Assembly (NCBI GenBank): GCA_017936125.1
Contig: JAGBGE010000034.1
Span: 1 to 13,647 of the forward strand
Source of the DNA: Clostridia bacterium
GTDB lineage: Bacteria > Bacillota_A > Clostridia > Oscillospirales > CAG-272
Reading direction: 5' to 3'
Length of the DNA: 13,647 nt
Positions 6,358-13,514 of the stretch are shown in pieces. How positions within the stretch are numbered: position 1 is the stretch's first letter; each line of letters opens with the position of its first letter. Both the position numbers and the translations under genes were made by a program. The notes below the pieces were generated by a model, which made no database searches, was not told the DNA's origin, and saw only the letters and a program-made list of their open reading frames with translations.

Positions 6358-6725
6358 GGGCCCGTAAGGGTTTCGACGGGGATTTTGAGGTATGATAAGC
6401 GTGGCGGGCCGGATAATCCCGTAATAATGTCCAACTTAAAAAATAAACGACAACAATAAAGTTGCTCTTGCAGCGTAAGCTGTGACGCGGCCAAAAGCGC
6501 CGCCCGTACCGCCTGAGAGGACTACGACTCATGCCGTGCGTCAAATTTAGTAGTGAACCTGAATCGAGATTTCGCACTTGTATCGGTCAGGCATAAAAGC
6601 GCTACCAATGTAAGAGCCTGTCTATCGGCGCTTACGGAGGGAATTTTCAGTAGATAAGACTGCCCACGGAGAAGGTCATATCAAGAGGTTTTCGGACACG
6701 GGTTCAACTCCCGTCGGGTCCACCA
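6358..6725 (+). ncRNA. ssrA: Transfer-messenger RNA (one-piece tmRNA)
   Basis: With SmpB, tmRNA frees stalled ribosomes and adds a degradation tag to the unfinished protein. The 5' end carries the conserved CCGTAAGGGTTTCGACGGGG. The 3' end carries the T-arm GGGTTCAACTCCC and an encoded CCA. The 5' GGGCCCG pairs with 3' CGGGTCC (one G-U) to form the acceptor stem. The 368-nt length is normal. The tag frame ends at TAA 6476-6478 and reads (K)(I)NDNNKVALAA, closing with the usual ALAA degron. The frame is open only from 6440, so the resume codon must be AAA, ATA or AAC. The usual GCN-type resume codon is absent. The RNA is a single uninterrupted molecule, not permuted. Confidence 0.97.
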
Positions 6726-6767
6726 AAAAGAGAAAAGGGATGCCTTGTGCATCCCTTTTCTCTTTTT
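6725..6767 (+). terminator. Terminator of ssrA with a perfect 19-bp stem
   Basis: Arms 6725-6743 and 6749-6767 are exact reverse complements around a 5-nt loop (CTTGT). The stem's A-rich foot starts at the last A of the encoded CCA and the other arm ends in TCTTTTT. Confidence 0.93.
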
Positions 6768-6768
6768 G

Positions 6769-6925
6769 ACGACTCCGGCTTGGTCGTTGAACTCGCTCGG
6801 CACTTTGTGCCGAATCGGGTGCACATACCCCACTTGGAGATCGACAAGCTCGCTTGTCAGGCGAAAAGTGCGGGTATATTCAGCTTTGCTGAAACATCCG
6901 TCGGGGCTTTGTGTGTTCCCTTTTT
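6769..6925. other. Hairpin-rich non-coding element of unknown type
   Basis: This stretch between the ssrA terminator and the next promoter is G+C-richer than its flanks and has several stem-loops. TCGGCAC/GTGCCGA has a TTT loop (6797-6813). ATACCCCACTT (6825-6835) pairs with AAGTG-C-GGGTAT (6866-6877), with one bulged C, and encloses GACAAG-CTCG-CTTGTC (6843-6858). TTCAGC/GCTGAA has a TTT loop (6879-6893). A weaker ACGAC/GTCGT pair lies at 6769-6787. No ribosome binding site or credible protein is present. I do not recognise it; it could be a small RNA, an interspersed palindromic repeat or a regulatory leader. The rest of the gap up to 7048 is A/T-rich and holds only the promoter of the next gene. 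Confidence 0.6.
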
Positions 6926-6979
6926 CGTCTGCTATCTTCTGACTATCTATATTAAAAATATTATTTTAGAAGTGATTTA

Positions 6980-7008
6980 TTGCAAACTTTAGTTTTTCGT
7001 GATATAAT
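6980..7008 (+). promoter_or_regulatory. Sigma-A promoter of the acyltransferase/zinc-ribbon operon
   Basis: TTGCAA (6980-6985) and a perfect TATAAT (7003-7008) with 17 bp between them, about 40 bp before the start codon. Confidence 0.83.
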
Positions 7009-7048
7009 ACGTATAACAAAACATTTACTGACTGTATGAGAGGTTTTG

Positions 7049-8347
7049 ATGGATAAAAATAAAAAAAAGGCGCTGAGATGGGTTAGACTCGACAATGCCG
7101 CAAAAATATATCCTGCCGCAAGGCGCAGGAACTGGAGCAACGTCTATCGTCAATCAATGACGCTGCGTGACGAGGTCGATGTCGATGTGCTGCGCTCCGC
7201 TCTTGAGGTGACGGTAAAGCGCTTCCCTTCTATCGCAGCGAGGCTAAGGCGCGGTCTGTTCTGGTACTATCTCGAGCAGATTGAGTATGCGCCGGAAATA
7301 CGCGAGGAGCAGAGCTGTCCTCTTGTTTTTATGAACAACGAGGAGATTCGCACCTGCGCTTTCCGCGTTATCGTATATCACAACAGAATTGCAATTGAGA
7401 TATTCCACGCGCTCACCGACGGCACGGGAGCTCTGATATTCTTAAAAACGCTCGTTGCTGAATATCTCGAGCAGAAATACGGAATTTCCATACCGAACGA
7501 GGACGGAATTCTCGACAGACGGGAGCCACCGTTAGACGAGGAGCTCGAGGATAGCTTTATCAAATACGCGGGAAAGGTCGCCGCGAGCCGCAAGGATACG
7601 AACGCCTGGCAGCTGCCAAGCGAGCCGACGGGCGACGGCTTCAACAGTCTGACCTGCTTTTTGCTTCCCGTAAAGGAAACGAGAGAGCTGGCGCATAAAT
7701 ACGGCGTTACTCTGACGGTCTTTCTCGGTGCGGTAACTATGCAAGCGCTTCTCAGGCTCCAGGAGGAGCACGTACCAAACGTGAAAAAGCGCAAGCGCAT
7801 AAAGCTCCTGATTCCTATAAATCTGCGTAGCCTGTTCCCTAGCAAAACGCTACGCAACTTTGCTATGTACACGATTCCCGAGCTTGACCCCAGGCTCGGT
7901 GAGTACACGTTCGAGGAAATATGCAAGATAATTCATCACAAGATGGGCTCGGAATTCACTGCTAAATATATGAGCACTGTCATCGCGACCAACGTTAACG
8001 ATGAACGGAATCCACTGGTAAGGCTCATTCCTCTGCCGCTGAAAAATCTCGTTATGAAGGCGGTGTTTGACAGCGTGGGCGAAATCAAGTCCTGCCTGTC
8101 GTTATCCAACCTCGGACTTGTAAAAATGCCTGATATTATGAGGCAGTACGTCGAGAGAGTTGATTTTATACTAGGTGTTCAGGCGGCTGCGCCATATAAT
8201 TGCGGCGTCGCATCATTCGGTGATACTATCTACGTTAACTTTATCAGAAACATTCCCGAGCCCGAGCTCGAGAGACATTTCTTCGCCGTTCTGCACGAGA
8301 TGGGACTGCCCGTCACGGTGGAGAGTAATCAGAATTTTGAGGTGTAA
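7049..8347 (+). CDS. Alcohol-acetyltransferase-like protein with condensation-type fold
   Basis: This is a probable acyl-CoA-dependent O-acyltransferase of the BAHD/condensation/AATase superfamily; its substrate is unknown. The 432-residue product shows the superfamily active-site motif as HALTDG (120-125, HxxxDG with the catalytic His at 120). It also has an N-terminal RLDNAAKIYP block (13-22), the INLRSLFPSKTLRNF block (257-271) and SLSNLG (351-356), features shared with alcohol acetyltransferases and wax-ester-synthase-like enzymes. The HHxxxDG form of peptide synthetases has lost its first His here, as is common in this branch. A TTG at 7046 is in frame, but ATG 7049 has AGAGG 5 nt upstream and is preferred. 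There is no signal peptide, so it acts in the cytoplasm or at the membrane face. It is co-transcribed with the next gene, 3 nt downstream. Confidence 0.82.
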   Translation: MDKNKKKALRWVRLDNAAKIYPAARRRNWSNVYRQSMTLRDEVDVDVLRSALEVTVKRFPSIAARLRRGLFWYYLEQIEYAPEIREEQSCPLVFMNNEEIRTCAFRVIVYHNRIAIEIFHALTDGTGALIFLKTLVAEYLEQKYGISIPNEDGILDRREPPLDEELEDSFIKYAGKVAASRKDTNAWQLPSEPTGDGFNSLTCFLLPVKETRELAHKYGVTLTVFLGAVTMQALLRLQEEHVPNVKKRKRIKLLIPINLRSLFPSKTLRNFAMYTIPELDPRLGEYTFEEICKIIHHKMGSEFTAKYMSTVIATNVNDERNPLVRLIPLPLKNLVMKAVFDSVGEIKSCLSLSNLGLVKMPDIMRQYVERVDFILGVQAAAPYNCGVASFGDTIYVNFIRNIPEPELERHFFAVLHEMGLPVTVESNQNFEV

Positions 8348-8350
8348 TAT

Positions 8351-9043
8351 ATGTATTGTGTAAAATGCGGTGTCAAGCTTGCCGACACCGAGAAAAAATG
8401 CCCGCTATGCGACACGGTGGTATATCACCCCGACGTCAAGCAAGCCGACGCGCGCCCTCTCTACCCGACAGGACGCAGGCCTAAGCCACAGGCGAATCCA
8501 AAGGTGTTTAACGGATTCCTTATCGTGCTGTTCTCTATCGCGATTCTTATCTGCTATATCGCTGACACCCAGCGTGACGGTGATATAGACTGGTTCGGTA
8601 TGGCGGCTCTTGGCATAGTGCTCGGATATATTCTTATCGCTCTGCCGCTGTGGTTCAAGAAGCCGAATCCCGTAATCTTCATTCCCTGCGATTTCGCGGC
8701 TGCTATACTATACCTGCTCTACATAAATCTGGCTACGGGCGGCTCTTGGTTCATGAGCTTCGCCTTCCCTGTTGCGGGTGCTATCGGACTGATAGTCTGT
8801 GCCATAGTGACGCTGACCTACTATATCAAGCGCGGTTGGCTCTATATTTTCGGTGGCGGCTTGATCGCTCTCGGCGGACTTATGATACTTCTCGAATTCC
8901 TGCTTGATATAACCTTTAATATTGACTATATCGGCTGGTCGATATATCCGCTTATCGTTCTCGCCCTGCTCGGCGGCGGTCTGATTTATCTCGGAATTGA
9001 CAGATCGGCTCGCGAATATATGGAGCGAAAGCTGTTCTTCTAA
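8351..9043 (+). CDS. Zinc-ribbon protein with six membrane helices (DUF6320-like)
   Basis: The 230-residue product starts with a compact zinc ribbon, MYCVKCG...CPLC, with metal ligands Cys 3, 6, 17 and 20. A basic, Pro-rich linker follows (about 25-50). Membrane helices then lie at about 52-71, 80-101, 108-127, 136-158, 162-185 and 196-215, ending in a charged tail. The combination matches what I recall as DUF6320, a domain of unknown function; that name is from memory. The ribbon probably sits on the cytoplasmic face. ATG 8351 lies 3 nt after the stop of the acyltransferase, and its GAGGTG site is inside that gene, so the two are probably translationally coupled and act together, for example in modifying a lipid or surface molecule. 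That shared role is inference. Confidence 0.82.
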   Translation: MYCVKCGVKLADTEKKCPLCDTVVYHPDVKQADARPLYPTGRRPKPQANPKVFNGFLIVLFSIAILICYIADTQRDGDIDWFGMAALGIVLGYILIALPLWFKKPNPVIFIPCDFAAAILYLLYINLATGGSWFMSFAFPVAGAIGLIVCAIVTLTYYIKRGWLYIFGGGLIALGGLMILLEFLLDITFNIDYIGWSIYPLIVLALLGGGLIYLGIDRSAREYMERKLFF

Positions 9044-9048
9044 ACAAT

Positions 9049-9082
9049 AAAAATCTTCCCAAGCGATTGGGAAGATTTTTTT
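9049..9082. terminator. Bidirectional terminator between the zinc-ribbon gene and nagB
   Basis: Fourteen-nucleotide arms 9049-9062 and 9067-9080 are exact reverse complements around a GCGA (GNRA) tetraloop. Each strand ends in a T run, so it serves both converging genes. Confidence 0.93.
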
Positions 9083-9085
9083 GTT

Positions 9086-9841
9086 TTACACTGCTTCGGG
9101 GTGCTTTTCGGCAATCACCGAAAGCGCTGCCTCGTCGGCGCAGACGATGACGTCGCCGCGGAAGAACTGCAAAATTGATGCGGGAACGGTGGGGGTTACG
9201 GCGCCGAAAAGGGCTTTCTCAAGAATCTTCGCCTTTCCCTCGCCAAAGGCAAGAAGAAGTATCTTCCCTGCCTGCATGATCTGACCTATGCCCATTGTAA
9301 TAGCCCTGGTCGGCACCAGGTCTCGCGAAGCGAAGAAGCGCGAGTTCGCCTCAATGGTAGAATCGGTGAGATTCACCAGGCTTGTGCTTTTCGTAAAATG
9401 GGTATTCGGCTCGTTGAAGCCGATGTGACCGTTATGACCGATGCCGAGAAGCTGAATATCTATTCCGCCCATAGAGTCGATAAGCGCATCGTATCTCTTA
9501 CACTCTGCCTCGGGGTCGGCTGCAAGACCGCTCGGAAGATTGGTATTAGATTTATCAATGTCGATGAATTTGAAGAGATTCTCATTCATAAAGCAGGCGT
9601 AGCTCTGCTCGTGCTCGGGTGAAAGGTCTACGTATTCGTCCAGATTCACAGTCTTTACCCTGCTGAATGACAGCTCGCCCGACTCGCACATTCGGATAAG
9701 CTCCCTATAAGTATTGATAGGCGATGAGCCTGTCGCAAGGCCGAGAACCGCATCGGGCTTTGCCTTGATTACGTCGGCTATCACGTTTGCGGCTGAGATG
9801 CTCGCTTCGCTCTCTGTTTTTGCGCTGATAATTTTAATCAT
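9086..9841 (-). CDS. nagB: Glucosamine-6-phosphate deaminase
   Basis: This cytoplasmic enzyme converts glucosamine-6-phosphate to fructose-6-phosphate and ammonia, linking amino-sugar use (N-acetylglucosamine, mucin, peptidoglycan) to glycolysis. The 251-residue product is short of the 266 of E. coli NagB and typical of Gram-positive enzymes, which lack the C-terminal allosteric extension. Key features are the phosphate loop LGLATGSSP (33-41), NLDEYVDL with catalytic base Asp68, and GIGHNGHIGFNEP (133-145) carrying His139 and Glu144. Asn137 stands where E. coli has Asp141, as in Bacillus NagB. The ATG at 9841 is the natural start; a GGGGAGAG site lies upstream at somewhat long spacing (about 10 nt). 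No nagA or transporter gene is adjacent, so the gene is probably single. Its product, fructose-6-phosphate, feeds towards the reaction of Fba. Confidence 0.95.
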   Translation of the reverse strand: MIKIISAKTESEASISAANVIADVIKAKPDAVLGLATGSSPINTYRELIRMCESGELSFSRVKTVNLDEYVDLSPEHEQSYACFMNENLFKFIDIDKSNTNLPSGLAADPEAECKRYDALIDSMGGIDIQLLGIGHNGHIGFNEPNTHFTKSTSLVNLTDSTIEANSRFFASRDLVPTRAITMGIGQIMQAGKILLLAFGEGKAKILEKALFGAVTPTVPASILQFFRGDVIVCADEAALSVIAEKHPEAV

Positions 9842-9877
9842 TTTTCAAAATCTCTCCCCTATAAATCGTTGTTTTAC

Positions 9878-9883
9878 ATTATA
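9878..9883 (-). promoter_or_regulatory. Possible -10 box of nagB
   Basis: A perfect TATAAT on the minus strand (9883-9878), 36 bp before the nagB start. I find no acceptable -35 at 16-18 bp, so the promoter may need an activator or be weak. Confidence 0.4.
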
Positions 9884-9949
9884 TGCAATTCGACTTTCGG
9901 GCGTGAGTGCGACTCGGCGAAATTCTCTGCTTAATTGAGGCTTAATCTA

Positions 9950-9978
9950 TTGACATTCAAAGGATAAAATATTATAAT
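9950..9978 (+). promoter_or_regulatory. Consensus sigma-A promoter of the nuclease/ATPase operon
   Basis: Perfect TTGACA (9950-9955), 17-bp spacer, perfect TATAAT (9973-9978). The leader is about 50 nt, with AGGAG at 10025-10029. Confidence 0.88.
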
Positions 9979-10035
9979 TATTATAAAAAATATTTGCACA
10001 CGGAATGCAAAACGGCTTAAAATCAGGAGATAAAA

Positions 10036-11106
10036 ATGAAGATTATACATACGTCAGATATACATATCGACTCTCCGCTAACCACGAGGCTACCCTCGGA
10101 TAAGGTGCGTGAGAGAAGGCGCGAGCTGCTCTCCGGCTTCTCGCGTATGGTAGAGGAAGCAAAGCTGATTTCCGCCGATGCGGTTATAATCGCGGGCGAC
10201 CTCTTTGACTCCGAGAGAATAACGAAAAAGGCGCTCGACACGGCTCTTGACGTAATCGAGCGAGCAGAAAATATCACCTTCCTCTACCTCACGGGAAACC
10301 ACGAAGGTGACGCACTCTTTAATTCCACAAGACCTATGCCGAAGAATCTCGTTACCTTTGGTAAGGAATGGACGTATTTTACAATAGGCAGCGTAACTAT
10401 CGCAGGTAGGAGTGAGATAAGAGAAGGAATGTTCGACAGCCTTGCTCTACCCGAGGAAACGAAGAATATCGTCGTTCTGCACGGCGAGCTTCGCGACAGA
10501 ACGGCAGCGCCCGAGACGATAGGCATCAAGGATGCGGTCGGCAGAGGCATTGACTATATGGCGCTTGGCCATTACCATAGCTACTCGCGCACCGAGATAG
10601 ACGAGCGTGGATATGCAGTGTACTCGGGTACGCCCGAGGGACGCGGCTTCGACGAGGTTGGTGACAAGGGTTACGTTATAATAGACACCGATGCAAGACG
10701 CGTGGAATCAGGCTTCAGAAAGTTTGCAAAGCGCAGACTCCATATCGTCAAGGTGGACATCACGGGCATACTTCGCACGTCGGATATTGATGACAGAGTT
10801 CGCGCAGCGGTGAGGGATATTCCCGCCTCTGATATGGTTAGAATAGAGCTTGTTGGCGGATATTCGCCTGAGCTTTGGAAGGATACGGACAAGCTCTGCC
10901 ACGATTTTTCAGGCAGTTTTTACTATTTCGAGGTAAAAGACCTCTCAAAAATCGCAATCAATCCCGAGGACTACAAGTATGATAAATCGCTCAAGGGTGA
11001 GTTCATACGCACGGTAGGACTCGACGACTCGCTCGACGACGCAACGAAGGCTAGAGTTATCGCCTGTGGCATCAACGCGCTTATGGGAGAGGAGCTGTTT
11101 GATTAA
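10036..11106 (+). CDS. Metallophosphoesterase DNA nuclease, SbcD/Mre11/YhaO-like
   Basis: This is the predicted nuclease subunit of an SbcCD-type complex that processes DNA ends, hairpins or stalled forks. The 356-residue product holds the full calcineurin-type metal-binding set: HTSDIH (Asp8, His10), GDLFD (Asp55), GNHE (Asn88, His89), LHGE (His149) and GHYHS (His179, His181). After residue 200 the SGTPEGRGFDEVGDKGY block (197-213) resembles the SbcD/YhaO capping region, and the tail would contact the ATPase. ATG 10036 has AGGAG 6 nt upstream. The next gene starts 2 nt after this stop codon, a strong sign that the two products form one complex. It resembles Bacillus YhaO more than E. coli SbcD in its partner; I leave the symbol blank because SbcD and YhaO cannot be separated safely here. 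Confidence 0.88.
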   Translation: MKIIHTSDIHIDSPLTTRLPSDKVRERRRELLSGFSRMVEEAKLISADAVIIAGDLFDSERITKKALDTALDVIERAENITFLYLTGNHEGDALFNSTRPMPKNLVTFGKEWTYFTIGSVTIAGRSEIREGMFDSLALPEETKNIVVLHGELRDRTAAPETIGIKDAVGRGIDYMALGHYHSYSRTEIDERGYAVYSGTPEGRGFDEVGDKGYVIIDTDARRVESGFRKFAKRRLHIVKVDITGILRTSDIDDRVRAAVRDIPASDMVRIELVGGYSPELWKDTDKLCHDFSGSFYYFEVKDLSKIAINPEDYKYDKSLKGEFIRTVGLDDSLDDATKARVIACGINALMGEELFD

Positions 11107-11108
11107 AT

Positions 11109-13481
11109 ATGAGAATTATAGAATGCTATGTTGAGAGCTTTGGCAAGCTCTCAAAAAGGAGATTTGAATTCTCCTCGGGCTTCAACTGCATAAACGAGGA
11201 AAACGGCAGCGGTAAAACGACTCTCGCTACCTTTATCAAGGTTATGCTATACGGAATGAGCGACACGAAAAAGACGAGCCTTGAGGAAAATGACAGAAAG
11301 CATTACCTGCCCTGGCAGGGCGGTATGGCGGGCGGTACACTGACCTTCGCGGTGGGTGACAAGAGCTATCGAGTAGAGAGAAGCTTTGCGCCAAAGGCGG
11401 CGGACGACAGCTTTGCGCTCTATGACCTCTCGCTCGGCAGACCGTCAGAGGACTACTCCGCTTCGCTTGGAGAGGAACTGTTCGGTATTGACGCCGACGG
11501 ATTTGAGAGAACGGTATTTCTCTCCGAAAGAGCGCTGGCACCGAAGAGCGATAATAAGTCGATTTCAGCAAAGCTCTCCGACCTTGTCGGCTGCGACGGC
11601 GACATTGGAGATATGGACGATGCGCTAAAGACTCTCGAAGCGCAGAGAAAGTTCTACTACAAAAAAGGCGGCTCGGGCGAGATTGCCGACACGAAAACGA
11701 AAATCACAGAAGTCAAAGCAAGGCTCGAAGCTCTCGACGAAACCGAAAGGGCTCTCGCAGAGGCAGAAAGCAAGCTAATCGCCAAAAAAAGCGAGGCAGA
11801 CAAGGTAAGAGAAGAAGCAAGCAAGCTCGTCAAGGAACACGAGGCAGCGGCAAAAAGAGTCGCGCAAGCCGACTACGAGAAGCATTGTAAGGAAATAAAA
11901 TCCTCGCTCGATGCGAGTATGAAAAGGCGCGACGAGCTGCTCAATTTCTTTGGCGGTACGCCGCCTACCTTCGACGAGATAGACGAGGCAAGCTACAAGA
12001 GCATTGAGGCAAAGAGTATACTTGAGAGCAGCGCTGCTTCAAAAAGTGAAGAATTCCTTGAGCTTTCTGCGTATTTCGACGGCAAGGCAAGCGCAGAGGA
12101 AATCAAGGACGCAAGGAATGCTCTCGAGCTGCTCAAATCTCACGAAAGACTGCAAGAAACTCCCGAATACAGAAAAATCGCGTCAACCTTTAAGTACAGA
12201 ATCCCCGAGAAGCGAGAAGTCGACGAGCTTATAGCTGAGCAAAAAGCCGGCTCGCCGATGGCAATAATCTGCGCACTCGGCGGAGTGCTGGCGGCGGTAG
12301 GTGCGATGCTTGGAATATTCGTACACAAGGCTCTGCTTCTGCTGATTTTGGCAGCGGCAGTGATAATCGGCGCGGGAGTGGCTCTCTCGAGTGTGGCAAA
12401 GAGCAAAAAAAAGGCGAAGCTCGAGAGTTTCTTCTCCTCCCTCTCTGACGAGGTTATGCCGGATAAGCAGGCAGAGGCGCTCGCAGAAATCCGCGATATG
12501 CTGGAAGAAGCTAAAACTATGATGGCGAGAGAAAAAATAGCCGCCGAGGCGCAAAGGGTGCTAGCGGCACTTGAAGCGAAATTCGCATATCCCGGCGGTG
12601 CTATGAAAATTCTCGAAAAGCACGACATATACACCGAGCTTATGCTCGCTGAAAAATACCACAGCGGCAGCAATAGCGAAAGGCTACTTCGCGCGAAAAG
12701 ACTCGCGACCGAGGCGGCAGAGTTCGTCACAAGATTCAAGACGGTGAGTGGCGATCCTTATGCCGAAATCCGCAGAGCGCTTACCGAGTACAATATGCTC
12801 GCGTCCGAGATACTCTCGAAGAGAAACGATATTGAGCACTTCTCTTCCCTGCATTCTCTCGGTGAGGATGCTGAGAGCCGAGCCGTTATGTCGCTCGAGG
12901 AGGTCAACGACAAGCGCCGCGTGCTCGAGGAAAGGGCGGCGGAAATCGCGCGCGAAATTGCTCTTATCGAGCGGAGCTGTAAGAATTATGAGTCCGAGCT
13001 TGAAATGCGCGACGAGCTTATTATGAAGCGCGCGGAGCTTGAGGAAGCGCTGAAAAAATATGAGGAAAATTACAGCACTATTCTATTGACGAAGAAGTAT
13101 CTGCTCGCGGCGAGGGATAATATGACTGTGAAATACCTCGGTAAGACGAAATCAAGCTTTGAGGAATACACGAAAACCATAAGCGGTATCACAGGCGAGG
13201 AGTTCTTAATGGACACCGACTTTGGCGTATCGAAAATGGACTCTGGCGCAACGAGATCGATAGACGCATATAGCCGAGGCACACGTGACCTCTATAATAT
13301 CGCCGCAAGACTCGCGCTCGTCGACTCGCTATACGAGGGCGAAAAGCCCTTCGTGGTTCTTGATGACCCCTTCTGCTCGTTTGATGACAGAAAGACAAAG
13401 GCAGCTCTTGAGCTGCTAAAGAGCTTCGCGAAGGAAAGGCAGATAATCTACTTCACCTGTTCGACTTCACGCGAGGCTTGA
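11109..13481 (+). CDS. SMC-like AAA ATPase with transmembrane hairpin, SbcC/YhaN-like
   Basis: This is the predicted ATPase partner of the upstream nuclease. The 790-residue product has an N-terminal half-site with NEENGSGKTTLATF (Walker A, Lys36). Long charged coiled coils follow (about 170-280 and 295-380). Two adjacent hydrophobic helices at about 383-404 and 407-430 come next, then a KSKKKAK stop, and the coiled coil returns (about 435-490 and 595-670). The C-terminal half-site has the ABC signature YSRGTRDLYN (721-730), Walker B FVVLDDPF (748-755) and the D-loop SFDD. There is no CxxC zinc hook; the membrane hairpin sits at the arm's apex instead, suggesting attachment to the membrane. 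At 790 residues it is shorter than SbcC (about 1,050). The start lies 2 nt after the nuclease gene; its GGAG is far upstream (11091-11094), so translational coupling is likely. Confidence 0.87.
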   Translation: MRIIECYVESFGKLSKRRFEFSSGFNCINEENGSGKTTLATFIKVMLYGMSDTKKTSLEENDRKHYLPWQGGMAGGTLTFAVGDKSYRVERSFAPKAADDSFALYDLSLGRPSEDYSASLGEELFGIDADGFERTVFLSERALAPKSDNKSISAKLSDLVGCDGDIGDMDDALKTLEAQRKFYYKKGGSGEIADTKTKITEVKARLEALDETERALAEAESKLIAKKSEADKVREEASKLVKEHEAAAKRVAQADYEKHCKEIKSSLDASMKRRDELLNFFGGTPPTFDEIDEASYKSIEAKSILESSAASKSEEFLELSAYFDGKASAEEIKDARNALELLKSHERLQETPEYRKIASTFKYRIPEKREVDELIAEQKAGSPMAIICALGGVLAAVGAMLGIFVHKALLLLILAAAVIIGAGVALSSVAKSKKKAKLESFFSSLSDEVMPDKQAEALAEIRDMLEEAKTMMAREKIAAEAQRVLAALEAKFAYPGGAMKILEKHDIYTELMLAEKYHSGSNSERLLRAKRLATEAAEFVTRFKTVSGDPYAEIRRALTEYNMLASEILSKRNDIEHFSSLHSLGEDAESRAVMSLEEVNDKRRVLEERAAEIAREIALIERSCKNYESELEMRDELIMKRAELEEALKKYEENYSTILLTKKYLLAARDNMTVKYLGKTKSSFEEYTKTISGITGEEFLMDTDFGVSKMDSGATRSIDAYSRGTRDLYNIAARLALVDSLYEGEKPFVVLDDPFCSFDDRKTKAALELLKSFAKERQIIYFTCSTSREA

Positions 13482-13506
13482 CAAATTCAAAAAAATTTAG
13501 TATAAT
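13478..13506 (+). promoter_or_regulatory. Consensus sigma-A promoter of rnpB, overlapping the upstream stop codon
   Basis: Perfect TTGACA (13478-13483), 17-bp spacer, perfect TATAAT (13501-13506). The ATPase stop codon TGA (13479-13481) lies within the -35 box. Confidence 0.92.
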
Positions 13507-13514
13507 ACATTATT

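Noticed and set aside
6711..6905. CCGTCGGG shared by the ssrA 3' end (6711-6718) and 6898-6905, a possible attachment-site duplication
   Set aside because: Only 8 nt match, the flanks differ, and there is no integrase or cargo between them. tmRNA genes are common integration sites, but nothing here shows an event.
6745..6992. Two overlapping short open frames (65 and 81 residues) after ssrA
   Set aside because: Both begin inside the ssrA terminator hairpin, lack a Shine-Dalgarno site and run through the nested hairpins. The region is better explained as structured non-coding DNA.
12140..12739. 199-residue minus-strand frame within the ATPase gene
   Set aside because: It is a shadow of the coiled-coil coding strand, low in complexity (Ser/Ala rich), with no promoter or ribosome site.
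10036..13481. Nuclease/ATPase pair as a phage-defence island
   Set aside because: The pair sits between nagB and rnpB, with ordinary codon use and no mobile or defence genes nearby. A chromosomal DNA-repair role like SbcCD or YhaO/YhaN is the simpler reading.
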